NCBI GenBank assembly: GCA_035704905.1
Contig: DASSWN010000207.1
Span: 1-9,248 of the forward strand
DNA: 9,248 nucleotides
Origin: DASSWG01 sp035704905
GTDB taxonomy: Bacteria > Bacteroidota > Bacteroidia > Flavobacteriales > Flavobacteriaceae
Direction of reading: 5' to 3'
The notes beneath the pieces were generated by a model that was not told the DNA's origin, did not search any database, and saw nothing but the letters and a program-made list of their open reading frames with translations. Of the stretch, positions 1-6,219 are shown in pieces. A program made the translations under genes and the position numbers. Every line of letters begins with the position of its first letter. Position 1 is the first letter of the stretch.

Positions 1-143
1 GTATTATGAATTCCAATTATTGCCTTTAATCCAGTACCTTTGTCATGACAAAAAACGACTTGTTCGTGATTGTCATAAGAAATTTGTCCAAAAACCGGAG
101 CCGTTTTTTTTAATTCGTTCGGGTTTAGTATTTCAGCATCCAT
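1..143 (-). CDS. Glu/Leu/Phe/Val dehydrogenase, N-terminal fragment (leucine dehydrogenase type)
   Basis: The gene runs off the left edge; 47 codons are visible. The residues include HEQVVFCHDKGTGLKAIIGI (about 26-45) followed by HNT. This is the N-terminal signature of flavobacterial leucine-dehydrogenase-type amino acid dehydrogenases, in which the segment precedes the glycine-rich substrate-binding motif. The family interconverts branched-chain amino acids and their 2-oxo acids in the cytoplasm using NAD(H). The ATG at 141-143 is the first in-frame start and gives a short leader of about 25 residues before the conserved block. It is divergent from the ABC exporter, with 220 bp between the two starts. 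The catalytic lysine and Rossmann domain lie outside the window, so substrate specificity (Leu, Val, Phe or Glu) cannot be judged. Confidence 0.8.
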   Translation of the reverse strand, partial: MDAEILNPNELKKTAPVFGQISYDNHEQVVFCHDKGTGLKAIIGIHN

Positions 144-187
144 AAGCTGTGGGTTGTTTAAATTTTATTTTTTTCCAATGAGCCCAA

Positions 188-195
188 CAAAAATA
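188..195 (-). promoter_or_regulatory. Candidate -7 box for the dehydrogenase gene
   Basis: On the minus strand this reads TATTTTTG, an exact match to the Bacteroidota -7 consensus TAnnTTTG, about 45 bp upstream of the start codon. No TTG lies at the usual 17-23 bp spacing, so support is weak. Confidence 0.25.
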
Positions 196-363
196 ATCAA
201 TATTTCAAAGTTTGTCCTTTTTTTGAAAGGAAAATTATGGAATATAAAAAATCGTCATTTTTAGTTTGAAAATTAGGAGAGTTGAAAATATGATCCGGAA
301 GAAAATGGGCTTTGAATTTTTTCCCGAATTTTCGTTTCCCCTAAAGCTAACAAAATTTTTCGA

Positions 364-2118
364 ATGAAAGAACTGAAACACCTAAATAAGTATTTTGCCA
401 AATATAAAGGCCGTTTGTTTGTTGGATTGATTATTACCATCGCCGCCCGAATTTTCATGTTGTTCACCCCAAAATTGGTGGGGAATTCCACCACGGTAAT
501 CAATCAATATGTAATTGGTGAACTCACGGATGAAAGCGTGGTTCGTTCGCAATTGCTTTGGAATATAGGCCTATTGATCGGCGCATCGCTTATTGCGGCC
601 CTTTTTACTTTTTTAATGCGCCAAACTTTTATTGTGGTTTCCCGACATATTGAATACGATCTTAAAAATGAAATCTATCGGCAATACCAAAACCTTTCGC
701 TCAATTTCTACAAGAAAAATAGAACGGGCGATTTGATGAACCGCATCAGCGAAGATGTTTCGAAAGTAAGAATGTATGTGGGGCCGGCATTGATGTACAC
801 CGTAACCACGTTGACATTGTTCATTGTGGTGATTACTTTTATGTTGGAAACCGCACCGCTACTCACACTTTATACCGTTGCTCCACTTCCTTTTTTGTCT
901 TTTGCAATTTATAAATTGAGTGTGGCCATCAACCAGAAAAGTACCGTTGTACAACAATATCTTTCAAAACTGAACACCTTCACACAGGAGAGTTTCAGTG
1001 GCATTTCGGTTATAAAATCCTATAATCTTGAACCGCAAATGAATTCCGATTTTGTTGATCTCTCGAACACGAGCAAATCAAAAAACATTGATTTGGTGAA
1101 AGTGCAGGCTTTCTTTTTTCCGTTGATGGTTTTATTGATCGGCCTTAGCAATATTTTGGTCATTTATATTGGCGGCAGGCAGTACATTACCGGACAAATA
1201 GACATGGGAACTATTGTTGAATTTTTGCTTTATGTGAACATGCTCACTTGGCCTGTGGCAACGGTGGGTTGGGTTACTTCTATGGTGCAACAAGCTGCGG
1301 CTTCCCAAAAACGTATCAATGAGTTTTTGAAAGAAGAACCCGAAATTCAAAACAAAAGTGATGAACCGGTCGATATTCAAGGAAACATTGAATTTAAAAA
1401 TGTCACCTTCACCTATGACGATACGAACATTACGGCCTTAAAGAATATTTCTTTCGGAGTGAAAAGTGGCGAGACCTTGGCAATTTTGGGAAAAACCGGA
1501 GCGGGAAAATCCACTATTTTGGAACTTATTGGCCGTTTGTACGATATTGATGAAGGAGAATTGTTGATAGACGGAAAACCGATTGATAAAATTAATTTGA
1601 AAGCATTGCGGAATGCCATTGGATATGTTCCTCAAGATGCGTTTTTGTTCAGCGATTCCATTAAGAACAATATCAAATTTGGAAAAGAAAACGCATCCGA
1701 TGCTGAAGTTTTTGAAGCGGCCAAAAATGCTGCGGTTCACAAAAACATTGTCGGTTTTAGCAAAGGTTACGAAACGGTTTTGGGTGAAAGGGGAATCACG
1801 CTTTCCGGAGGTCAAAAACAACGTGTATCCATTGCCCGCGCCATTATTCAAGACCCTAAAATTCTTTTGTTCGATGATTGCCTTTCTGCCGTTGATACCG
1901 AAACGGAAGAGGAAATACTCAGCAATTTGTACAAAATTTCCAAAGATAAAACCACAATTATTGTGAGCCACCGGGTTTCTTCGGCAAAAAATGCCGATAA
2001 AATAATTGTGTTGAAAGATGGTGAAATTTTTCAACAAGGCACACATAGCGAATTGGTGAACAAGGAAGGTTATTACAAAGAACTTTATTTGAAACAGCTT
2101 ACGGAAAAAGAAAATTGA
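364..2118 (+). CDS. ABC exporter, fused permease and ATPase (half-transporter, MsbA/YheI-like)
   Basis: A 584-residue half-transporter. Residues 1 to about 320 form a type I exporter membrane domain, with hydrophobic segments near 17-39, 65-87, two around 143-178, and two around 245-300. Residues about 340-580 form the nucleotide-binding domain. Visible motifs are Walker A GKTGAGKST (376-384), Q-loop Gln424, X-loop GERG (474-477), signature LSGGQKQR (480-487), Walker B ILLFD (500-504), D-loop SAVD (508-511) and switch His536. The residue after the Walker B aspartate is Asp505, where canonical exporters have the catalytic glutamate. This is known from the degenerate subunit of heterodimeric exporters of the YheI/YheH (BmrCD) kind. 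No partner subunit lies next to it. It probably exports a lipid or hydrophobic compound across the inner membrane; the substrate is unknown. The ATG at 364 directly precedes the typical amphipathic elbow helix. DUF3276 follows 73 bp downstream. Confidence 0.93.
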   Translation: MKELKHLNKYFAKYKGRLFVGLIITIAARIFMLFTPKLVGNSTTVINQYVIGELTDESVVRSQLLWNIGLLIGASLIAALFTFLMRQTFIVVSRHIEYDLKNEIYRQYQNLSLNFYKKNRTGDLMNRISEDVSKVRMYVGPALMYTVTTLTLFIVVITFMLETAPLLTLYTVAPLPFLSFAIYKLSVAINQKSTVVQQYLSKLNTFTQESFSGISVIKSYNLEPQMNSDFVDLSNTSKSKNIDLVKVQAFFFPLMVLLIGLSNILVIYIGGRQYITGQIDMGTIVEFLLYVNMLTWPVATVGWVTSMVQQAAASQKRINEFLKEEPEIQNKSDEPVDIQGNIEFKNVTFTYDDTNITALKNISFGVKSGETLAILGKTGAGKSTILELIGRLYDIDEGELLIDGKPIDKINLKALRNAIGYVPQDAFLFSDSIKNNIKFGKENASDAEVFEAAKNAAVHKNIVGFSKGYETVLGERGITLSGGQKQRVSIARAIIQDPKILLFDDCLSAVDTETEEEILSNLYKISKDKTTIIVSHRVSSAKNADKIIVLKDGEIFQQGTHSELVNKEGYYKELYLKQLTEKEN

Positions 2119-2191
2119 TTTTTTTTTGGCTGCTTTGATTTTTTTTATGATTTTTGACCTTAACTAAAAAACAAATTTTAATATCTTGAAT

Positions 2192-2575
2192 ATGGGCGAT
2201 AATGGAATGATGCAGGAAGAAATTTTCTCCAAAGTGTTAAGGGCAGGAAGAAGAACTTATTTTTTCGATGTGCGTGCCACCAAAGCAGATGATTATTATC
2301 TGACAATTACCGAAAGCAAAAAGTTCACCAATGACGACGGTTCTTTTCACTACAAAAAGCACAAAATTTATTTGTACAAAGAAGATTTTGAAGGCTTCAA
2401 GGAAAATTTGGAAGAAATGACCAATTTCATTTTGAACGAAAAAGGGGTGGAAGCGATCAGCGACCGTCACCAAAAAGATTTCAAGAAGGAATATGATTCA
2501 GAATTGAAAAGCGAAACGGTCGTGGCGGAAAAAAGCGCGGAAAAATACACCGACGTCAGTTTTGACGATATATAG
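2192..2575 (+). CDS. DUF3276 / PUR-family nucleic-acid-binding protein
   Basis: A 127-residue protein conserved in Bacteroidota. The block GRRTYFFDVRATKADDYYLT (about 19-38) followed by ITESKKF is the PUR-domain signature of DUF3276. A second basic stretch is HYKKHKIYLYKEDF (53-66), and the C-terminal tail after about residue 100 is acidic. PUR-repeat proteins bind single-stranded DNA or RNA (BpuR of Borrelia is a studied relative), so a cytoplasmic nucleic-acid-binding or regulatory role is expected; the target is unknown. The frame can be extended two codons to a TTG at 2186, but the ATG at 2192 gives the usual MGDNGMM start. It lies 73 bp downstream of the exporter with no clear terminator or promoter between, so readthrough is possible. 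The functions seem unrelated. Confidence 0.9.
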   Translation: MGDNGMMQEEIFSKVLRAGRRTYFFDVRATKADDYYLTITESKKFTNDDGSFHYKKHKIYLYKEDFEGFKENLEEMTNFILNEKGVEAISDRHQKDFKKEYDSELKSETVVAEKSAEKYTDVSFDDI

Positions 2576-2795
2576 AGCTTAGAACCAGTTGGAGGAGGTT
2601 CAAAATTGATTCACCCAATTCGTAATCCATTTTTAACTTTTGCACCGGGTTGCAATAAAGTTACGGATGAACCATCGACCGTAGCCAAAACCAAACATTC
2701 GCTCATAAAATGGGCGATTTGTTTTTTGGGGAAATTGACCCTTTTCAATAATATACCGAAAGTAATTTTACACTTTCTTCCAATTTGGAATCACG

Positions 2796-3212
2796 CTAAT
2801 GCGGCAATTTTTCCCGCAACAAACCATAAACAAAAGTCCCCAACAGAGCACCGATCAGCACTACGAAAACAGGTAAATACCCGGCGCCGATGAGAACGTA
2901 AATGGGTCCCGGACAAGCTCCTGCCAATCCCCAGCCAAGGCCAAAAATAATTCCGCCGTACATATACCGGGCAAAACTTTTTTTCTTTGGCGCAAAATCT
3001 ATTTTTTCGCCGGAAAAAGATTTTATGTTTTTTCTTTTTATGAACTGTACGCCGAATACGCCCAAAAGAAGCGCCAAACCTATGATGCCGTACATATGAA
3101 AAGATTGAAACTGGAACATTTCAAAAATCCGGAACCAGGAAGCTGCTTCGCTTTTGAACATTATAATCCCGAAAGCAGTTCCTATCAGTAAGTAAAGAAA
3201 GTATCTTTTCAT
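2796..3212 (-). CDS. DUF6691 / YeeE-YedE family membrane protein, second half-transporter
   Basis: 138 residues with four hydrophobic segments (about 3-20, 38-58, 82-108, 112-132). The signature GLGWGLAGACPGPIY (91-105) carries a single conserved cysteine, Cys100. The YeeE/YedE (sulf_transp, TsuA) fold uses membrane-embedded cysteines to relay thiosulfate. In this half-size arrangement DUF6691 is normally encoded beside a YeeE/YedE partner, as here: it starts only 3 bp after the stop of the upstream half, so the two are almost certainly translationally coupled and act together in the inner membrane. FQSFHMYGIIG (35-45) is also typical of the family. Its gene is the last of the minus-strand unit and converges on DUF3276. 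Transport of thiosulfate or another reduced sulfur species is inferred from family and neighbourhood. Confidence 0.88.
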   Translation of the reverse strand: MKRYFLYLLIGTAFGIIMFKSEAASWFRIFEMFQFQSFHMYGIIGLALLLGVFGVQFIKRKNIKSFSGEKIDFAPKKKSFARYMYGGIIFGLGWGLAGACPGPIYVLIGAGYLPVFVVLIGALLGTFVYGLLREKLPH

Positions 3213-3215
3213 TTT

Positions 3216-3773
3216 TTAAAATATTAAAGGAAATAAAAGATGGATCATTATCAGTCCGCCGATAAAAAAGCCGATGACAGCAATCAAAGAAGGTAGTTGC
3301 AAATTGCTAAGCCCCGAAATGGCGTGACCCGAAGTACAACCTCCGGCATATCTCGCTCCGAAACCGATCAATAAACCGCCGATTAGCAAAATTGCAATGA
3401 TTTTGGGGCTTCCGAATGCTTCCAAACCGAAAAGTTCGGTTGGCATATAGGTTTCCCCGGCACTCTCAATTCCATACTCCTCAAGAATGGCGATGCTTTC
3501 GGGGTTTATTGCAACTTCCGGGGAAGTACTCAAAAAATTGGTTGCAATAAAACCGCCGAGCATTGCCCCAACGAGCACCAACAAATTCCATCGTTGCGCG
3601 CGCCAATCGAATTTAAAAAAATTGGCTTTTTTGTCCGCCCCGCATAGTGTGCACAGGGTTCGAAGGTTGGCGGACATTCCGAATTGTTTTCCGGACAAGA
3701 TGAGCAAAAACATAATTCCCGCTATCAACGGTCCCGATACGTACCACGGCCAAGGTTCTAAAATCCATTCCAT
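3216..3773 (-). CDS. YeeE/YedE family sulfur-compound transporter, first half
   Basis: 185 residues with membrane segments at about 13-28, 62-80, 124-140 and 160-182. The hallmark GARYAGGCTSGHAISG (139-154) contains Cys146. A second pair, Cys41 and Cys44 in LRTLCTLCG, follows the first membrane segment. Together with Cys100 of the DUF6691 protein these resemble the cysteine relay of the thiosulfate transporter TsuA (YeeE). The protein is therefore probably one half of an inner-membrane importer of thiosulfate, sulfide or persulfide. The start MEWILEPWPW is typical, and the ATG is preceded by an A/T-rich stretch without a strong ribosome site. The upstream gene is the persulfide dioxygenase-rhodanese fusion, 248 bp away; that gap is filled by a large REP-like palindrome. 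This gene order recalls the BigR operons of Xylella and Agrobacterium. Confidence 0.9.
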   Translation of the reverse strand: MEWILEPWPWYVSGPLIAGIMFLLILSGKQFGMSANLRTLCTLCGADKKANFFKFDWRAQRWNLLVLVGAMLGGFIATNFLSTSPEVAINPESIAILEEYGIESAGETYMPTELFGLEAFGSPKIIAILLIGGLLIGFGARYAGGCTSGHAISGLSNLQLPSLIAVIGFFIGGLIMIHLLFPLIF

Positions 3774-3808
3774 ATTTATTTTTGTTTTTTGTTCTACTTC
3801 AATTGATA

Positions 3809-3830
3809 CCGCAGGTTTTCAAACCCGTGG
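3809..3830. repeat. Degenerate copy of the CAGGTTTTCAAA palindrome
   Basis: An imperfect inverted repeat whose arms CCGCAGGTTT and AAACCCGTGG flank TC. It shares the centre CAGGTTTTCAAA with the near-perfect palindrome at 8497-8529, so it looks like a decayed copy of the same intergenic repeat. It lies just upstream of the YeeE/YedE start. Confidence 0.45.
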
Positions 3831-3876
3831 ATTTTGATTGGGGAACTATTCGCGATAAAGCTTTGAAAAATTGTGT

Positions 3877-4011
3877 CTAATCAGTTATGCCTTGAAATGC
3901 CCTTGTTTTGCCCTAGCCCTAAAGGGAACCAAGGGCATTTCAAGCCTTTCACCCTTTAGGGCCGGGGCAAAAAAGGCTTGAAATAACAACTATTTCGCTC
4001 ATACTGATTAG
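3877..4011. repeat. REP-like nested palindromic element A
   Basis: The outer arms CTAATCAGT (3877-3885) and ACTGATTAG (4003-4011) enclose two inverted copies of a GC-rich core containing CCCTAAAGGG. The left core (about 3906-3929) is the loop of a perfect 15-bp stem, 3891-3905 with 3930-3944. The right core (about 3950-3971) is the loop of a perfect 13-bp stem, 3937-3949 with 3972-3984. The cores themselves pair 19 of 21 (3906-3926 with 3952-3972). The two stems share bases 3937-3944, so the hairpins exclude one another. The element lies 10 bp past the dioxygenase stop and before the transporter genes, so it may act as a partial terminator or an RNA-processing or stability element. Confidence 0.85.
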
Positions 4012-4021
4012 TTACGAAAAA

Positions 4022-5359
4022 TTATTTAAAATCCTTTATCGCTTCGCTCAGGTCATAGACTTTTTGATCTTTGAATTTGTTTTCCAAAATACTGCTTCCC
4101 GAAGCAGAACGATAGCCGCCGGCACAATGCACCACAATTGGTTTCTCCGATGGGATTTCTTCCGCTCGCTCCCGCAGTTCGTTCAATGGAATGGCGATTG
4201 CGTTGTCAAATATTTTTCCTTCGGCCACTTCTCCGTGGTTTCGGATATCGAGGATGGTGTAGTTATTTTTGTTTTTCTTGAAATCTTCCAAATCAAGCTG
4301 GTCGGAATTTTGCTTTGCTTTTTCGGACAGGGTCATAATTCCCATCAGCTGTTTTTCATAACCGATTTTTGCTGTCCGTTCAAGGATTTCATCGATATTT
4401 TCCACACTTTCCACCACGAGGTAAAAAGCTTCTTTCGGCTGAATAATGGCGCCCAACCAAGTTTCGTATTTGTCGTTTTCGCCACGGGCCATTATGTTGA
4501 TGCTGTTCGGCAAATGCGATTTTTTAAAGGCTTCGCCGCTTCGTACATCGACAATGGGAATTCCTTTTTCAACTTCGTCCGTAGCAATTTTCAGCGGAAC
4601 GGAATACTTGGATTTCTGCACATTTTCGGTCCCGTCACGGTTCAAATCCACATTAAATCCGAAATAAGCCGGAACAAAGGGCTGGTCTTTTAAAATTTCT
4701 TCCACAAACTCGGCTTCAGTTTGTTTTTTGAAAGCCCAATTTCCTTGGCGTTCATTGCCGAGGGTACTGGAATTGGCGTCACTCATATTTTTTCCGCATA
4801 AAGAACCTGCGCCGTGCGCCGGATAAACCAAAGTTTCATCCGAAAAATCATTGAATTTTGTTTGCATGGTTTGGTACATTGCTTTGGCCAGTTCCGTGCG
4901 TTTTGCTTGCATATTGCCCGCTTTTTCGCGCAAATCGGGCCGGCCCACATTTCCTATGAACAAGGTATCGCCGGTGAACAAAACGGTTTCATCATTTTCT
5001 TCGGCCACGAACGTCATACTGTCGGGAGAATGACCCGGCGTGTGCAACGGCCTGATTTTACTATTCCCGATTTTCACTTCCTGGCCTTCGTCAAAAGCGG
5101 TGTGCGGATAATTTGCCCCGATTTTTTCGGAAACATAGATCGTCGCGCCCGTTTCTTCACTTATTTGCAAATGCCCGCTCACAAAATCGGCATGCGGATG
5201 GGTTTCAAAAACCGCAACGATTTTGGCATCGTTTTCTTCCGCATATTTATAGTATTGCAAAGGATTTCTACTCGGATCGATCAAGGCCATTTCGCCATTG
5301 CTCACCAACGCATACGAGAAATGTGCCAAGGAAGCATCTTTGAATTGTTTTACTTTCAT
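4022..5359 (-). CDS. Persulfide dioxygenase-rhodanese fusion (CstB/Blh-like)
   Basis: A 445-residue cytoplasmic protein in three parts. Residues 1 to about 240 form a metallo-beta-lactamase-fold persulfide dioxygenase of the ETHE1 type, with THPHAD (His54, His56, Asp58), His110 in TPGHS and Asp131 in TGD; His54, His110 and Asp131 correspond to the family's iron ligands. Cys188 sits in GSLCGKNM. Residues about 255-345 form a rhodanese-like domain with no cysteine, so inactive. Residues about 355-445 form a second rhodanese with active loop CAGGYRS and Cys412. The length and the order dioxygenase, dead rhodanese, live rhodanese match CstB of Staphylococcus (444 residues), which oxidises persulfide and yields thiosulfate. 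The likely role is hydrogen sulfide and persulfide detoxification or oxidation. The start is preceded by purine-rich AAAAAGAG. It is the first gene of the unit that continues with the YeeE/YedE pair. No adjacent ArsR-type BigR regulator is seen. Confidence 0.93.
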   Translation of the reverse strand: MKVKQFKDASLAHFSYALVSNGEMALIDPSRNPLQYYKYAEENDAKIVAVFETHPHADFVSGHLQISEETGATIYVSEKIGANYPHTAFDEGQEVKIGNSKIRPLHTPGHSPDSMTFVAEENDETVLFTGDTLFIGNVGRPDLREKAGNMQAKRTELAKAMYQTMQTKFNDFSDETLVYPAHGAGSLCGKNMSDANSSTLGNERQGNWAFKKQTEAEFVEEILKDQPFVPAYFGFNVDLNRDGTENVQKSKYSVPLKIATDEVEKGIPIVDVRSGEAFKKSHLPNSINIMARGENDKYETWLGAIIQPKEAFYLVVESVENIDEILERTAKIGYEKQLMGIMTLSEKAKQNSDQLDLEDFKKNKNNYTILDIRNHGEVAEGKIFDNAIAIPLNELRERAEEIPSEKPIVVHCAGGYRSASGSSILENKFKDQKVYDLSEAIKDFK

Positions 5360-5395
5360 CTCTTTTTATTTTTAAGGATTTTGTAATTATTTTTT

Positions 5396-5429
5396 TAAAT
5401 GTAAATTGATAGAGGTTGTGAAAGACAAA
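5396..5429 (-). promoter_or_regulatory. Candidate proximal promoter of the persulfide dioxygenase gene
   Basis: Read on the minus strand this is TTTG (5426-5429), 22 bp spacer, then TACATTTA (5396-5403), one mismatch from the Bacteroidota -7 consensus TAnnTTTG and with spacing in the accepted range. A transcript starting near 5390 would have a leader of about 30 nt. Confidence 0.4.
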
Positions 5430-5446
5430 TAATAATTCTAATCGCC

Positions 5447-5547
5447 AAACCTTGTTTTCCCCAGCCCTAAAGGGAGCAGGGTTTTACTACGTTCAATTTA
5501 GGTAGTGATTTTTCCTCCCTTTAGGGTTTGGGGCAAAGAAAAATCAC
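5447..5547. repeat. REP-like paired palindromic element B
   Basis: The same architecture as element A with different stems. The left core (5455-5476) is the loop of an 8-bp stem, AAACCTTG (5447-5454) with CAGGGTTT (5477-5484), containing one G-U pair. The right core (5515-5537), in opposite orientation, is the loop of a perfect 10-bp stem, GTGATTTTTC (5505-5514) with GAAAAATCAC (5538-5547). Both cores contain CCCTAAAGGG or its complement beside a run of C (or G) and T (or A). It lies upstream of the dioxygenase gene. Confidence 0.8.
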
Positions 5548-5703
5548 GGATAATTTTGATTCATTTTCAAAATTCATTTGGTGTGATCTAACAAATTTGA
5601 ACATAATATTTACTTATTCAATCATTAAGAATTATTTTTATGTGATTTATATGATGATACTCCGTCCTCTGTAAATTGATTTTCCTCCAAATAATTTCTG
5701 AGA

Positions 5704-5711
5704 CAAAACTA
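5704..5711 (-). promoter_or_regulatory. Candidate distal -7 box, activator-dependent, toward the persulfide dioxygenase
   Basis: The minus strand reads TAGTTTTG, the only exact TAnnTTTG match in that direction within the 460-bp gap. No TTG is at the right spacing upstream. Instead the perfect palindrome at 5734-5747 is centred 33 bp upstream of the box centre, roughly -40 from the expected start. This resembles a class II activator site. It implies a leader of about 340 nt that includes element B. Confidence 0.35.
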
Positions 5712-5733
5712 TACATACAAAAGCAACTACATC

Positions 5734-5747
5734 GTAACAATTGTTAC
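5734..5747. promoter_or_regulatory. Perfect 14-bp palindromic operator candidate (site 1)
   Basis: GTAACAATTGTTAC is its own reverse complement. It sits in the divergent gap between the two sulfur units. Its size and dyad form suit a helix-turn-helix dimer, for example of the Crp/Fnr family; the family assignment is inference. Confidence 0.6.
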
Positions 5748-5756
5748 AGTAAGCCA

Positions 5757-5764
5757 TAAGTTTG
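5757..5764 (+). promoter_or_regulatory. Candidate -7 box toward the small secreted protein and SoxB-like gene
   Basis: TAAGTTTG matches TAnnTTTG exactly and would give a leader of about 50 nt. Site 1 lies at about the -33 position and site 2 covers the expected start. An alternative is TTG (5781-5783), 19 bp, TATATTCG (5803-5810), one mismatch, which would leave an almost leaderless transcript. I cannot choose between them. Confidence 0.35.
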
Positions 5765-5765
5765 T

Positions 5766-5779
5766 GTAACATAAGTCAC
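5766..5779. promoter_or_regulatory. Imperfect second operator copy (site 2)
   Basis: GTAACATAAGTCAC matches site 1 at 10 of 14 positions, keeping the left half-site GTAACA. It is embedded in a TGTG...CACA inverted repeat (5763-5780). The two site centres are 32 bp apart, close to three helical turns, so bound dimers would face the same side. Confidence 0.45.
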
Positions 5780-5819
5780 ATTGCAACTCGTTGATTTCTT
5801 TATATATTCGCATTTCCAA

Positions 5820-6167
5820 ATGCAGTCAAAAACCTACATATCCCTTTTTTTCGTGTTCATTTTCTTCGGAAAATTCTTGAGCGTGAACAGTGGTTTGCCA
5901 CAATTGCTGTTTGATACGGATGGCATCACTTTTATAAACCTTCTTTGCGAAAAGCAAAATGCACAATCTTCCAATAAAGAAATGTTTTCCGAAACTATTG
6001 TTGGTTCGGTTATTATGGTGAGCGATGTTTGCAATCCTGTTTTTCAATTTGAATTTCCACAATGGTCAAAAGCGGTGCTGATTTCGAATTTTCAGGACCC
6101 CAAACATAAAACCCCTTTCCTAATTCCTATTTATGGGGATAAATTTTATCCTCCTCCCAAAGTGTAA
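5820..6167 (+). CDS. Small secreted protein of unknown function
   Basis: 115 residues from the ATG at 5820; an in-frame TTG at 5781 would add 13 residues but overlaps the candidate promoter. The N-terminus MQSKTYISLFFVFIFFGKFL followed by SVNSG reads as a Sec signal peptide, with cleavage likely near Ser24. The mature part, about 90 residues, has two cysteines (Cys43 and Cys71), which could form a disulfide, and ends in PIYGDKFYPPPKV. I do not recognise the family. The proline-rich end recalls small periplasmic proteins encoded near metal-efflux genes in this phylum, but their histidine and double-cysteine motifs are absent, so this is only a vague similarity. The SoxB-like gene follows 117 bp downstream on the same strand, with no recognisable promoter between, so the two are probably co-transcribed. 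Coding status rests on the signal peptide and operon-like placement. Confidence 0.6.
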   Translation: MQSKTYISLFFVFIFFGKFLSVNSGLPQLLFDTDGITFINLLCEKQNAQSSNKEMFSETIVGSVIMVSDVCNPVFQFEFPQWSKAVLISNFQDPKHKTPFLIPIYGDKFYPPPKV

Positions 6168-6219
6168 TTCTTCATTTCTTAAAGTTCGGAAAAGCAACTC
6201 ATTTTTCGAATTTCCAAAG

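Larger units (their letters stand above)
5360..5819. other. Divergent intergenic region between the two sulfur units
   Basis: 460 bp without a convincing gene. From left to right it holds a candidate minus-strand promoter (5396-5429), REP-like element B (5447-5547), an A/T-rich stretch 5548-5700 with no structure I can support apart from a short repeat at 5670-5684, and a compact control region (5704-5810). That control region carries two operator-like palindromes and candidate promoters for both directions. Confidence 0.7.

Noticed and set aside
215..231. Small hairpin TCCTTT...AAAGGA in the first intergenic gap
   Set aside because: Six A/T-rich base pairs in an A/T-rich gap, no T-run and no link to a promoter; easily due to chance.
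261..268. Promoter candidate TTAGTTTG for the ABC exporter
   Set aside because: One mismatch to the -7 consensus and no TTG at a suitable distance upstream.
1438..2046. 202-residue antisense open frame inside the ABC exporter
   Set aside because: It overlaps the nucleotide-binding domain, whose motifs are all intact on the plus strand, and has no recognisable features of its own.
2576..2795. Possible extra gene or remnant between DUF3276 and the DUF6691 gene
   Set aside because: Both strands give only short open frames with no recognisable motif. The inverted repeat TTCCAA-T-TTGGAA (2778-2790) has no T-run, so I do not call a terminator.
4814..5386. 190-residue plus-strand open frame over the dioxygenase N-terminus
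   Set aside because: It lies opposite the conserved HxHxD and TPGHS motifs of the real gene and has no signal, domain or promoter support.
3877..5547. CRISPR array or insertion sequence
   Set aside because: Only two paired palindromes about 1.5 kb apart, no regular spacers, no cas genes and no transposase; the repeats fit a REP-like element.
5781..5819. TTG start extending the small secreted protein by 13 residues
   Set aside because: The extension would put hydrophilic residues before the signal peptide and overlaps candidate promoter sequence; the ATG at 5820 gives a normal signal sequence.
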